A stretch of 64,000 nt of DNA from Bacillus sp. S3. GTDB taxonomy: Bacteria; Bacillota; Bacilli; Bacillales; Cytobacillaceae. The notes beneath the pieces are model-generated. The model searched no databases. It was not told the DNA's origin and worked only from the letters and a program-made list of their open reading frames with translations. The position numbers and the translations under genes were made by a program. Below, in pieces: positions 48,726 through 58,549 of the stretch. The stretch lies in NCBI RefSeq assembly GCF_005154805.1, contig NZ_CP039727.1:369501-433500 (forward strand), written 5' to 3'. How positions within the stretch are numbered: position 1 is the stretch's first letter; every line of letters begins with the position of its first letter.

Positions 48726-50483
48726 ATGATAGAAAACAACTTACCAAGAAAAGAATATCCTCGACCCCAATTTGAAAGAAAAGATTGGCTGAATTTAAAT
48801 GGAGAGTGGAATTTTAAATTTGATCGAGAGAACAAAGGTGAAAAGGAAAAATGGTATAAGGAGGTAAATTTTGATAAAAAAATTATTGTTCCATTTACCT
48901 ATGAAACAAAAGCCAGCGGCATTGGTGAGGAAGTATTTTGTCCTAATGTCTGGTATCAAAAAAGGGTAACCATTCCTAGTGAATATAAGAATAAGGAGAT
49001 CACCCTTCATATCCAAGCGGCTGATTATAAAACGAAGCTATGGGTGAACGGAGCTTTTGTTGGTGAACGTAAGGGTGGACAAATCGCTTTTTCTTTTAAT
49101 CTTACAGATTATGCAGATGAAACAAATGAATTAAATATTGTTGTGAAAAACGAAGATAGTCAAAGCTGCTTCCAGCCAAGAGGAAAACAAAGATGGTTAG
49201 ACAAGAGTTATGAATGCTGGTATATTCAGACAACCGGGATTTGGCAGACTGTATGGCTTGAATTCTTACATGAAGTACATGTTCAAGCGGTCAAAATCAC
49301 ACCAGATATCGATACAGAATCAGTGGAGTTTGCTTATGAGGTTTCAGGGGACATTGATCCATCGTTAGTCTTGAAAACATCAATTTCGTTTAAAGGCGAG
49401 CCAATTAAAACATTTGAACAAACGATACATCGTCCACATCAAACAATCAAAACGAATATTGCAAGTGAGTTTCACCATTGGCGAGTGGTCCACTGGAGTC
49501 CTCAAGCCCCTAATTTATATGATGTAGAATTTACTTTATCTAAAAACGGTGAAGTCATAGATTCTGTAAAGTCCTATTTTGGAATGAGAAAGATTTCCAT
49601 AGAAAATGGAAATGTATTATTGAATAATATACCGATTTATCAAAAACTTATTTTGGATCAGGGTTATTGGGAAGAGTCACATTTAACACCACCTTCAGAA
49701 GAAGCGATTATTGAGGATATCGACCGGACACTAGAAATGGGTTTTAATGGTGTAAGAAAGCATATGAAAGTTGAAGATCAACGATATCTATATTGGGCAG
49801 ATAAAAAAGGTCTCCTTGTTTGGTCTGAAATGGCAGCAACCTATGAATTTTCAGATGAGGCGGTTCAAAATTTTACTGAGGAATGGATTGAGGTTGTTAA
49901 ACAGCATTATAATCACCCATGCATCATTACCTGGACTCCGTTTAATGAATCTTGGGGTGTGAAAAATATTTATACTAACCTAAAGCAACAAAAGTTTACA
50001 GAAGGAATTTATCATCTTACCAAAGCTATTGATAGTATGAGACCTGTTATTGTCAATGATGGCTGGGAGCATACCGTTTCAGACATTCTCACTCTGCACG
50101 ATTATGTAGAGCTTGGAGATGAGTTTTTAAAACGGTATAGTGAGAAAGAAAAAGTAGTGAATAACGATATAGTGTTTAATAATTTCAAACATGCGATGGC
50201 TCAAGGTTATAAATATAAAGGTCAGCCAATCATTATCAGTGAATATGGCGGCATTGCATTTAATTCTGAAAAAGGCTGGGGATATGGTAATCAAGTAAAG
50301 AGTGAAGAAGAATTCTTACATCGTTATGAATCTATTACTCAAGCAATAAAAGATACCCCATATATTAGTGGATTTTGCTATACACAAATTACAGATGTGC
50401 AGCAAGAGGTTAACGGTTTGCTAAAGGAAAATCGAGTACCTAAAGTAGACTTAAATAAAATTAGAGCAATCAACAGTAAGTAA
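48726..50483 (+). CDS. Glycoside hydrolase family 2 protein (beta-galactosidase/glucuronidase-like)
   Basis: A 585-residue GH2 enzyme without a signal peptide, so cytoplasmic. The sugar-binding jelly roll (about 1-185), the immunoglobulin-like domain (about 186-285) and the TIM barrel (about 286-585) follow in order. The acid/base Glu408 lies in TPFNESWGV and the nucleophile Glu506 in IIISEYGGI. It is short for GH2 and lacks the extra domains of LacZ. Substrate could be a beta-galactoside, beta-glucuronide or alpha-L-arabinopyranoside; the neighbours favour a plant arabinogalactan-type oligomer. Confidence 0.85.
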   Translation: MIENNLPRKEYPRPQFERKDWLNLNGEWNFKFDRENKGEKEKWYKEVNFDKKIIVPFTYETKASGIGEEVFCPNVWYQKRVTIPSEYKNKEITLHIQAADYKTKLWVNGAFVGERKGGQIAFSFNLTDYADETNELNIVVKNEDSQSCFQPRGKQRWLDKSYECWYIQTTGIWQTVWLEFLHEVHVQAVKITPDIDTESVEFAYEVSGDIDPSLVLKTSISFKGEPIKTFEQTIHRPHQTIKTNIASEFHHWRVVHWSPQAPNLYDVEFTLSKNGEVIDSVKSYFGMRKISIENGNVLLNNIPIYQKLILDQGYWEESHLTPPSEEAIIEDIDRTLEMGFNGVRKHMKVEDQRYLYWADKKGLLVWSEMAATYEFSDEAVQNFTEEWIEVVKQHYNHPCIITWTPFNESWGVKNIYTNLKQQKFTEGIYHLTKAIDSMRPVIVNDGWEHTVSDILTLHDYVELGDEFLKRYSEKEKVVNNDIVFNNFKHAMAQGYKYKGQPIIISEYGGIAFNSEKGWGYGNQVKSEEEFLHRYESITQAIKDTPYISGFCYTQITDVQQEVNGLLKENRVPKVDLNKIRAINSK

Positions 50484-50524
50484 TTTTCATTTAGGTTATA
50501 ACTAAAAAATCAGGGGGAAAACAA

Positions 50525-51796
50525 ATGAGAAAATCAGTGCTGTTAATGTTTTCTATACTTATTGTGTCAATGATGGCTTTGGCAGGATGCAGTTCATCCA
50601 GTTCAGGTTCCGGTGGTACTAATGATTCAGCTAAAAATGAAATCGTGTATTGGAACCCGTTTACGGGGCCTGATGGTGAAAATATGAAACAAATTGTTAA
50701 TGAATACAATAAGACAAATCCAAAGTTCAAAATAAAAAATGTATCCATTCAAGCGGATGATATGTATAAAAAGATTCCAACAGCCGTTAATTCTGGAAAA
50801 GGTATTCCTGATCTTACCATTGTCCATGCGGAGAGAATTAAACAGTTTGTAGACAGTGACCTATTAACCACTTATGACGATAAATTGGCTGACTATCCTG
50901 AAATTAAAGCTGAAAACTATGTACCAGCGGGATGGAACATTGGTGATATTAATGGAAGTAGATATAGTGTTCCATTAGATGTACACAGTTTTGTCATGTA
51001 TTACAATAAAGATTTACTAGAAAAATATGCACCAAATGCACTTGATGATAATGTTATTACCTTTGATGAAATAAGAGCGGCTGGAGAATTATCTAAAAAA
51101 GATAAAATCACTGGTATTGGTATTACGTGGACTCGACCAATCTTCTTATCGATTTACAATCAACTTGGTGGAGATATCACAAGTGACGGTGAAGCACCAA
51201 CACTAAATACTCCAGAAGCTAAGAAAGCATTAGAATTATTAAAAGGGTTAGTTGATGACAAAATTGCTAACAAGGATGGAGAAGACCCGGGTCAATTATT
51301 CAAATCCGGTATGGCAATCTTTTATCCAGAAGGTATTTGGATGCAAAACAGCGTTAATGAAGCGAAAAATTTAAAATGGGGTTTAACAAGCTTTCCACAG
51401 GTTTCACCTGATAAAATTGTCAACTGGACGTCCTCTCATCAATTCGTTATGTTTAAGGACAAAAATCGATCTGAAGAGAAGACAAAGGGTATAATGGATT
51501 TCCTTGATTATGTCAGAGAAAATTCACTTCCATGGGCTAAAGCCGGCCAAAACCCGGCAGCATTAGCAACATTAGAAAATGCAGAATATCAAAATTTACC
51601 ACAGTCATTCTTAGTGAAAGATCCTGAAATGCAAAATACGCTTAAAATCTTTGATTATAAATATAATGGCTTTGTTGCCGAAGAAGTGGATAAATTAGTC
51701 GGTGATGCCATATTTGGAAAACTAGACATTGACAAAGGACTTAAAGCGGCTCAAAAAGCAGTTGAGGATAAAATTGCTGCCAATAGTAAAAAATAA
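50525..51796 (+). CDS. Sugar ABC transporter substrate-binding lipoprotein
   Basis: A 423-residue carbohydrate-binding lipoprotein of the MalE type (family 1). Lipobox LAGC is near residue 21, followed by a Ser/Gly linker. The mature part begins EIVYWNPFTGPDGENM. It captures an oligosaccharide outside the cell for the two permeases encoded next. The spacing of 41 nt from the GH2 gene suggests co-transcription; a stem-loop follows it. Confidence 0.9.
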   Translation: MRKSVLLMFSILIVSMMALAGCSSSSSGSGGTNDSAKNEIVYWNPFTGPDGENMKQIVNEYNKTNPKFKIKNVSIQADDMYKKIPTAVNSGKGIPDLTIVHAERIKQFVDSDLLTTYDDKLADYPEIKAENYVPAGWNIGDINGSRYSVPLDVHSFVMYYNKDLLEKYAPNALDDNVITFDEIRAAGELSKKDKITGIGITWTRPIFLSIYNQLGGDITSDGEAPTLNTPEAKKALELLKGLVDDKIANKDGEDPGQLFKSGMAIFYPEGIWMQNSVNEAKNLKWGLTSFPQVSPDKIVNWTSSHQFVMFKDKNRSEEKTKGIMDFLDYVRENSLPWAKAGQNPAALATLENAEYQNLPQSFLVKDPEMQNTLKIFDYKYNGFVAEEVDKLVGDAIFGKLDIDKGLKAAQKAVEDKIAANSKK

Positions 51797-51837
51797 GATT
51801 ACTAGAAATTGATTAATTGAGATTGTTAACGAAATAT

Positions 51838-51871
51838 GAGAGAAATCCTTTTACATACAAGGGTTTCTCTC
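51838..51871 (+). other. Intercistronic stem-loop between binding protein and permeases
   Basis: GAGAGAAATCCTT (51838-51850) pairs with AAGGGTTTCTCTC (51859-51871) over 13 bp with one T-G pair and no T run. Such hairpins often stabilise the binding-protein part of the message so that it is made in excess over permeases. Confidence 0.7.
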
Positions 51872-51904
51872 TATTCGCTAACGAAAGAATAGGAGTCAGT
51901 ATCT

Positions 51905-52837
51905 ATGATAAATACGGGAGTGAACGAGGAATTAGATATGTCTGCAGCGACAGAAAGAAATTCAGGAAAAAAACATCTTAATCTTACTCCATTTCTTTAT
52001 ATTGGACCACATCTCATTTTGTTTTTAATTTTCTTTCTCTTTCCTACTGTTTATGGTATTTATATTTCATTTACAAATTGGGATCTATTGAGCGAACCTG
52101 AATTTATAGGATTTGCTAATTATAAGGAAATTTTGTTTAATCAGGACTCGACCTTCTATGAACAACTGCGAACAGGGTTGGGAAATACGTTTAAATTTGT
52201 ACTTTTTACAGTGCCGGCTTGTATCATTGTTCCCTTATTTTTAGCTGCAGGTCTTCACACTAGACCGAAGGGATTGAAGTTTTTTCAAGCATTATTCTAC
52301 ATGCCAACTTTGTTCTCCGTTTCTGCCGTAATGATTATTTTTTCCATGCTTTATAGTGTTTCTTTTGGGCCGCTTAATCATTATCTTAATGCAGAAACGA
52401 ACTGGTTAGCTACCCAGCCATATGCTTGGATTACATTAGTGACTGTTACGGTTTGGTGGACAATCGGTGCGAATATGATCATTTATCAGGCTGCCCTTAA
52501 CGGGATTTCAAAAGATTTATACGAGGCTGCCTCTATTGATGGGGCAAATAGTGTTCAAAGATTTTTTAAAATTACTCTACCTAGTATAAGAGCTCAAATA
52601 TTATATACAGTGATCATTACGACGATTGCACAATTTAATGTTTATGGGCAACCACTCATGCTAACGAAGGGTGGACCAACAAGCTCGACTGCTGTTTTGT
52701 TAATGTATATTCAAGAGAACGCATTTGGTTCTGGAAATTCTATTGCAGGTATTGGGGCTGCCATGGCTGTGATCCTGGGTCTATGTATTATGGTCGTTTC
52801 TGCCATCCAATTTTTCTTTTTAAGACAACGTGATTAG
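51905..52837 (+). CDS. Sugar ABC transporter permease (MalF type)
   Basis: A 310-residue membrane permease with six predicted helices. The EAA loop is LYEAASIDGANSVQRFFKITLPSIR (from about residue 205), which contacts the ATPase. The ATG at 51905 follows AGGAG. No ATPase gene is present here; as with other Bacillus sugar importers, a shared MsmX-like ATPase encoded elsewhere is expected. Confidence 0.9.
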   Translation: MINTGVNEELDMSAATERNSGKKHLNLTPFLYIGPHLILFLIFFLFPTVYGIYISFTNWDLLSEPEFIGFANYKEILFNQDSTFYEQLRTGLGNTFKFVLFTVPACIIVPLFLAAGLHTRPKGLKFFQALFYMPTLFSVSAVMIIFSMLYSVSFGPLNHYLNAETNWLATQPYAWITLVTVTVWWTIGANMIIYQAALNGISKDLYEAASIDGANSVQRFFKITLPSIRAQILYTVIITTIAQFNVYGQPLMLTKGGPTSSTAVLLMYIQENAFGSGNSIAGIGAAMAVILGLCIMVVSAIQFFFLRQRD

Positions 52838-52849
52838 GAGGTGTATACC

Positions 52850-53686
52850 TTGAAGAAAAAAGGTGCTGCAAAAATTGTTTCTTTACTTTTTTTATTCATC
52901 ATGGCTTTTATTTGGATTGTCCCTTTATTTTATACAATGATCTCTTCCTTTAAAAGTGAAGCAGATATACAATCAAATGCATTTACCATTTTACCGATTC
53001 ATTGGGTTATTGGGAACTATCAGGATGTCCTCTTTGGAAATACAAGTGCACCGGTTGCAAAATGGTTTATGAACTCACTCATTATTTCTATATCACAAAC
53101 AGTACTCGTGTTAGTAATTGTTTCATTAGCTGGATATGGGTATTCAAGAATGAAATTTAAAGGTAGAGATGCCATCTTTCTTTTTTTAATGGCAACGATG
53201 ATGTTCCCAGCGGTTGTAAATCTTATTCCACTCTATAAAATTATGGATACCTTTGGATGGATCGATAGTTATTTAGCAGCCATTGTTCCAGGTGCAGCTG
53301 GAGTATTTAATATCTTTCTCGTAAGACAGTTTATGCTAGGGATTCCGATAGATTTTGATGAATCAGCGAGAGTGGATGGTGCTTCAGATTTTCAAATATT
53401 CTTAAAGTTAATATTACCGTTACTCAGACCTGTTTTAACGGTTGTAGCTCTATTTACATTTACAGCTTCATGGAATGACTTTTTATGGCCATCAATCGTT
53501 TTTAATGATGTTGAAAAAATGCCTATTACACCAGGATTACAATTACTACAGGGGATGTATGCGCTAGATGTTGCCCATGCATTAACTGGCGCGCTCGTAG
53601 CGATAGTGCCAACATTTATCCTTTATTTATTCACACAAAAATACTTTATGGATTCGCTCTCCTTATCATCTGGGGTTAAAGGGTGA
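52850..53686 (+). CDS. Sugar ABC transporter permease (MalG type)
   Basis: A 278-residue second permease with six helices and the EAA loop FDESARVDGASDFQIFLKLI. I prefer TTG at 52850, 7 nt after AGGAGGT, since the in-frame GTG at 52841 lies within that site. It forms the channel with the preceding permease; the two are 12 nt apart. Confidence 0.9.
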   Translation: MKKKGAAKIVSLLFLFIMAFIWIVPLFYTMISSFKSEADIQSNAFTILPIHWVIGNYQDVLFGNTSAPVAKWFMNSLIISISQTVLVLVIVSLAGYGYSRMKFKGRDAIFLFLMATMMFPAVVNLIPLYKIMDTFGWIDSYLAAIVPGAAGVFNIFLVRQFMLGIPIDFDESARVDGASDFQIFLKLILPLLRPVLTVVALFTFTASWNDFLWPSIVFNDVEKMPITPGLQLLQGMYALDVAHALTGALVAIVPTFILYLFTQKYFMDSLSLSSGVKG

Positions 53687-53710
53687 TAAAAATAGTAAGG
53701 AGGATTAATG

Positions 53711-54130
53711 ATGAATAGAAAGCTAGAGAGAAGATTAATTATGGTCGGTTCTACATGGCAAATAGTCTCAGGTCTCGTTACCATTTTTGTTTATGCATCA
53801 TATATAAAAAATGAAGGATTGAATTCTTCGTATAACACTCTAGCAAAACTTGAGGCTGTACAATCTATTTTTGGCAGTTTGTATATGTTTTCAGTTTCCT
53901 TTGGTATGCTGTTTGTTATTCTTGGAATCGTTAACTTTGTTTTAGCGAAAACATTGAAGGATGATAAAGCAGAGGTGAAGAAACCTATCTGGTTTATTTT
54001 ATTAGGATTTTCATCCTATCTAATGATGGATCTATTAGGAGCTTTAATGTTTTTATCTGCAGGAATCGTAGCTTTAGCAAAAAATAAATCAATCTCAAAG
54101 TTAGTAAACTATCAATTACAAAATCAATAA
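53711..54130 (+). CDS. Small four-helix membrane protein (DUF4064-like)
   Basis: A 139-residue protein with four hydrophobic segments (about 13-30, 53-80, 95-112, 115-125) and a basic N-terminus (RKLERR). It resembles DUF4064-type proteins found next to sugar operons in bacilli. The start could be 53708 or 53711; the latter has the better spacing from AGGAGG. It is co-transcribed with the permeases. No function is assigned. Confidence 0.65.
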   Translation: MNRKLERRLIMVGSTWQIVSGLVTIFVYASYIKNEGLNSSYNTLAKLEAVQSIFGSLYMFSVSFGMLFVILGIVNFVLAKTLKDDKAEVKKPIWFILLGFSSYLMMDLLGALMFLSAGIVALAKNKSISKLVNYQLQNQ

Positions 54131-54176
54131 TTCCTCTAATCTTTATCGCGATAGTATTCGAAGAAAAATCAATAGT

Positions 54177-54240
54177 CTATAACTAAAGGAAGGTAAATAC
54201 ATCCCTCGTTTCCTTTGGTTATAGTTTGATTTTTTTTAGT
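54177..54240 (+). terminator. Terminator between the transporter genes and the secreted GH43
   Basis: CTATAACTAAAGGAA (54177-54191) pairs with TTCCTTTGGTTATAG (54210-54224), followed by TTTGATTTTTTT. Thus the secreted enzyme gene may have its own promoter or depend on read-through. Confidence 0.8.
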
Positions 54241-54302
54241 CTGCTTTTTTGAAATAGTAGGTTTCATTTATTCTTGGAGAAAAGGAAAGTGAGGAGATTT
54301 TT

Positions 54303-57300
54303 TTGAAGAAGCTTATCTCGATGGTAATTGCGTCTAGCCTTTTATTGTCCGTTCCATTATCAGCATTAGCCTTCAGTAATCCCATTAAATTATCAGATTC
54401 TTGGAAATGGGATACAGGGGTGTTTTATGGAGAAGGAGATCCCTATATTTTAAAACACAATGGTATTTATTATCTTTATGTTAGTACGGTGGATGATAAG
54501 AGTGGAGTAAAAGCTTGGAAGTCAGAAGATTTGGTTAATTGGGAGTACGGTGGATTAGTGACGGAGGAACCTACAACAAAGGCTGCCTATGCTCCTGAGG
54601 TTGTTTATTGGAATGGTGATTTTTATATGTACACATCGCCTGGGGGAAATGGGCATTATGTGTACAAAAGCTCAAATCCTCTAGGTCCCTTTGTGAAGCA
54701 AACGGATAACCTAGGCATGGGAATTGATGGACATGTGTTTATTGATGATGATGGAAAATGGTATTTCTATAGTACGGGAGATCGAAGAATTGATGCACGT
54801 CCAATGACAGATCCCTATACCTTTGGGCAGGTATCAAACACTGGTGCAGAAATGAATGGCTGGACAGAAGGACCAACTGTTTTGAAAAGAAATAGTAAAT
54901 ATTATATGACCTATACGGGAAATCACGTTTGGAATAAAGCATATCGGGTTGATTATGCAAGCAGCGATAGTCCGATTACTGGTTTTTCTCATAACCTTGA
55001 CCAAAATCCAATTTTGATAAATTCGGAAGGATCGAATGTAGGACTTGGGCACAATTCTGTCGTTAGAGGTCCAGATCTTGACTCTGAGTATATGGTGTAT
55101 CATAGTCATGCGAATCCAGGACGATATATGAATCTAGATCGAATCGCTTGGAATGGCGAAAAGATGCTTGTTCTTGGTCCTACGACTTCAGATCAGCCAA
55201 ACCCGGACTTACCTGACTTTAGTGAGCGTTTCACACAATCATCATTTACTGAAAATTGGGAAAACACAAACGAAGGAAGCTGGAGTATTGTTGCAGATGT
55301 GCCTGGCTGGCTTCAACAAACGACAATAGAAAATACCCATTCATTTAAACAATTGACGAAGGCTTCCACTGCCTCAGACTATACTGCTGAATTCAATATG
55401 AAAGCGATAGAACAGGGAACGAAAGGTGATCCACAATTAGGTGCCGTTTTCTCTTATAAGGATGAAAACAACTACGGCTTAGCGGTATTAAATCCTAAGA
55501 AAAATCAATTAGAATCTTATTTTATCGTAAACGGGGTCAAACAAAGCAGTGAAGCGACAGACCTACCTAAGGGCTATGACTATTCAAAGCTTCATCAATT
55601 ACGAGTAGAAAAGTCTTCCACCACTTATAAGATTTTCGTAGATGGAATGCAAAAGCAAACGCGCAAAATGGCTGGGCTAAACGGAGGGAAAATTGGATAT
55701 ATAACTTCTAACCTTCATGCGGCATTTGGCTATACTGCATTCAGCAATAAAGTGAACGGAAGCAATATATTTAATGCGTATAAACCTTTACCGGGAAAGA
55801 TCGACGCTGTTCACTATAATACAGGCGGTGAAGGAGTAGGCTTTCATGATTCAACTGCAAAGAATACTAGTGATCTATATAGAAGAGATTCTGTTGATAT
55901 CAAAGTGAATTCTGAAGGTGGATATAACGTAAGCTTGAATAAACCCGGTGAATGGTTCAACTACAATGTCAATGTTGCTGAAGACGCTACTTACAATGTA
56001 GACCTAAGAGTATCAGCCTCGAGCGATGATGCCCAAGTAAAATTAGTGTTAGATGACTCGACCGATTTGACAGGTGTATTAAATATTCCAAAAACAGATG
56101 AGTGGAAAACATTTTCGATTGAGGGCATTGATTTACCAAAAGGAAAGCATTCGATAAAAATAGTCGTTAACGATGGAACGTTTGATTTAGCCAATATGAA
56201 TTTTCAAAAATATAAAGAAGTAAAACAAGTGATTTCAGATTTTAATGATGGAAAGAGTGATGGCTGGGAGGAAATAGAAGGATATTGGACGGTTAAAACA
56301 AATAAACCCAGCCCTTTTGATGCACACAAACCTATACCAGGTTCAATTAGTGCCGCCTACTATATAACTGGCGGTGAAGGGGTAGCTTATCATGAAACAA
56401 CAGCTAAAAATATTGGCGGCGTATTAAGAGGAGATGCTGTCGATATCCGTAACAATCCAAAAGGCGGGACGGCAGTTGGATGGAATCAAACAGGAGAATG
56501 GTTTAAATACAATGTCTCCATTAAAGAAACAGGTCGCTATAATGTTCAATTAAATGCGGCAACAACCTTTCAATCGGCAAAGGTTCGTTTATGGTTAGAT
56601 GATAAAACAGATTTAACTGGTGTGTTAGATGTCCCTAACACAGGTGATTGGAATAATTGGCAGCCTGTTATTAAAGAAGGGATTACAATGCCGGAGGGTG
56701 AGCATACGATTAAGGTTGAGATTGTAGAAGGAGAATTTGATTTTACTAGTCTTGATTTTACATCGTTTGATATTCATAAACCAGTGCCTGGTATCATTGA
56801 AGCTGCTGAATACAATCTTGGTGGTGAAGGCGTAGGATACCATGATAACACTGCGGGGAATAGTGGAGGAAAATATCGAGCCGATTCTGTCGATATCCGA
56901 GTGAATCCAGAAGGTGGTTTCGCAGTTACCTCCAATCAAGCAGGTGAATGGCTGGCATATGACATAAACATTGAAGAAGAAGGCACATATGGTTTAGATT
57001 TACTTACAGCTGCAACCAAAGATGGAGGAAAAGCTAAGCTCCTTTTAGATGATACAATTGATTTAACAGGAGAAATGACCATACCAAATACAGGGGATTG
57101 GAATAATTGGAAAAGTGTTTCATTAAAGGACATTTCATTACCAGCTGGAAAACACACATTAAAGCTAGTAACTCTTCAAGGAGAATTTGATGTTTCTAGA
57201 TTAACACTTCACAGGTTTGACAATCATAAGAAGCTTCCAGGAAAAATAATGGCGGCTGACTATATTACAGGTGGAGAAGGTATTGGTTATCACGATAATT

Positions 57301-58427
57301 CTCCTGTAAATATTGGTGGTAAATATCGAAGAGATGCTGTCGATATTCGCGTTAATCCTGAGGGTGGTTATAATGTTGGCTGGAATCAAGCAGGAGAATG
57401 GTTAAAATATAACGTCGATATTGAAAAAGAGGACAAATATCAAGTAGCCATCAGAATGGCAACTGATTTAGAAGGAAATCAAATTAGACTTTGGCTTGAT
57501 GATACTGTTGATTTAACAGGTATCATAGATGTGCCAAAAACAGGCGGCTGGGATAACTGGGAAAGTGTCATTAAAGAAAATGTCTCTTTGCCCGCTGGAA
57601 AACATACGATTAAGGCGGAAATGGTAAAGGGTGAATTTGACTTTAGAAGTCTTGATTTTACTTTAGATAAAGGAGAAGAACCACCGGCAGCTGAAGGGGA
57701 ATATAGTGCAGCACCAGGTACCTTTGCGAAATCTGTAATCGGAGATCACTTGTGGAAGGATTATACGGTTGAAGCAGATATTAATATTGGAGCTGGGACA
57801 GGTGACGGCGGAATAATTTTTAGAGTAAATAATCCAGCTAATGGGATTGAACTTGGTCAAAATAATCCTGATTTTATGCAAGGGTATTTAGCCTATATCA
57901 ATAAAGATGGTGTTCATTTAGGAAAATTTAATTATAATTGGTCGTACCTAAAAGGTGCAAAAATCAGTGCTCCTCTAAATACATGGCAGCATATGAAAGT
58001 TGTTGCAAAAGGAACCAATATTAAAATATTTGTTGGTGATATGGATACTCCTAAAATAGATTATACAGATAATAGCAGCACAGCATTTACACAAGGAAAA
58101 GTAGGACTTAGATCAAACTATAATTTTACGAGATTTGATAACTTTCATGTGAAACCAATAGAAACAAGTCACAAAACAATTTTGAAATTGCTTGATAAAT
58201 ACAATGCTTCAGGAGAAATAAATCACAGTTTATATAAACAATTAAGCAATAAATTAGAACAGTCAAAGCATCATATGGAAAAAGGCCATATCGAACAATC
58301 CATAAAACATCTAAATGATTTTCAAGAATTACTTGATAAAGCAAAAGGAGATTATGTATCTATACGTGCAAACGAAGAACTATTGTCAGATGTAGCTAGA
58401 TTAGTAAGGGAATTAAAGAAATTATAA
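54303..58427 (+). CDS. Secreted GH43 enzyme with CBM6-like repeats, LamG and FIMAH domains
   Basis: A 1374-residue exoenzyme starting at TTG 54303 (6 nt after GAGGAG). Signal peptide about 1-23 (ALA-F cut). GH43 five-bladed propeller about 30-300 with Asp46 (GEGDPYI), Asp142 (GIDGHVF) and Glu189 (WTEGPTV). A LamG-like domain is at about 305-485. Four CBM6-like repeats follow, each starting KPLPG/KPIPG/KPVPG/KKLPG at about residues 492, 674, 824 and 974; repeats 2-4 are spaced exactly 150 residues. A second LamG-like domain ends near 1300, and a C-terminal FIMAH domain (about 1300-1374, KTILKLLDKYNASGEI). The enzyme would cut arabinan- or galactan-type polymers outside the cell. Its second LamG domain appears split by the repeats (see findings). 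Confidence 0.88.
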   Translation: MKKLISMVIASSLLLSVPLSALAFSNPIKLSDSWKWDTGVFYGEGDPYILKHNGIYYLYVSTVDDKSGVKAWKSEDLVNWEYGGLVTEEPTTKAAYAPEVVYWNGDFYMYTSPGGNGHYVYKSSNPLGPFVKQTDNLGMGIDGHVFIDDDGKWYFYSTGDRRIDARPMTDPYTFGQVSNTGAEMNGWTEGPTVLKRNSKYYMTYTGNHVWNKAYRVDYASSDSPITGFSHNLDQNPILINSEGSNVGLGHNSVVRGPDLDSEYMVYHSHANPGRYMNLDRIAWNGEKMLVLGPTTSDQPNPDLPDFSERFTQSSFTENWENTNEGSWSIVADVPGWLQQTTIENTHSFKQLTKASTASDYTAEFNMKAIEQGTKGDPQLGAVFSYKDENNYGLAVLNPKKNQLESYFIVNGVKQSSEATDLPKGYDYSKLHQLRVEKSSTTYKIFVDGMQKQTRKMAGLNGGKIGYITSNLHAAFGYTAFSNKVNGSNIFNAYKPLPGKIDAVHYNTGGEGVGFHDSTAKNTSDLYRRDSVDIKVNSEGGYNVSLNKPGEWFNYNVNVAEDATYNVDLRVSASSDDAQVKLVLDDSTDLTGVLNIPKTDEWKTFSIEGIDLPKGKHSIKIVVNDGTFDLANMNFQKYKEVKQVISDFNDGKSDGWEEIEGYWTVKTNKPSPFDAHKPIPGSISAAYYITGGEGVAYHETTAKNIGGVLRGDAVDIRNNPKGGTAVGWNQTGEWFKYNVSIKETGRYNVQLNAATTFQSAKVRLWLDDKTDLTGVLDVPNTGDWNNWQPVIKEGITMPEGEHTIKVEIVEGEFDFTSLDFTSFDIHKPVPGIIEAAEYNLGGEGVGYHDNTAGNSGGKYRADSVDIRVNPEGGFAVTSNQAGEWLAYDINIEEEGTYGLDLLTAATKDGGKAKLLLDDTIDLTGEMTIPNTGDWNNWKSVSLKDISLPAGKHTLKLVTLQGEFDVSRLTLHRFDNHKKLPGKIMAADYITGGEGIGYHDNSPVNIGGKYRRDAVDIRVNPEGGYNVGWNQAGEWLKYNVDIEKEDKYQVAIRMATDLEGNQIRLWLDDTVDLTGIIDVPKTGGWDNWESVIKENVSLPAGKHTIKAEMVKGEFDFRSLDFTLDKGEEPPAAEGEYSAAPGTFAKSVIGDHLWKDYTVEADINIGAGTGDGGIIFRVNNPANGIELGQNNPDFMQGYLAYINKDGVHLGKFNYNWSYLKGAKISAPLNTWQHMKVVAKGTNIKIFVGDMDTPKIDYTDNSSTAFTQGKVGLRSNYNFTRFDNFHVKPIETSHKTILKLLDKYNASGEINHSLYKQLSNKLEQSKHHMEKGHIEQSIKHLNDFQELLDKAKGDYVSIRANEELLSDVARLVRELKKL

Positions 58428-58436
58428 AATTTCAGC

Positions 58437-58470
58437 AAAAAAGGTAGATCTTAGATGTCTACCTTTTTTT
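58437..58470 (+). terminator. Terminator after the secreted GH43 gene
   Basis: AAAAAAGGTAGA pairs with TCTACCTTTTTTT (about 58437-58448 with 58458-58470) with a short loop. Confidence 0.85.
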
Positions 58471-58549
58471 AAAATGAGCAGCGACTTGTACTTAACGATA
58501 AAAATCAAGTCAAAGATAGCCGTGATAAGCCAATATGGAGGTGCTAATA

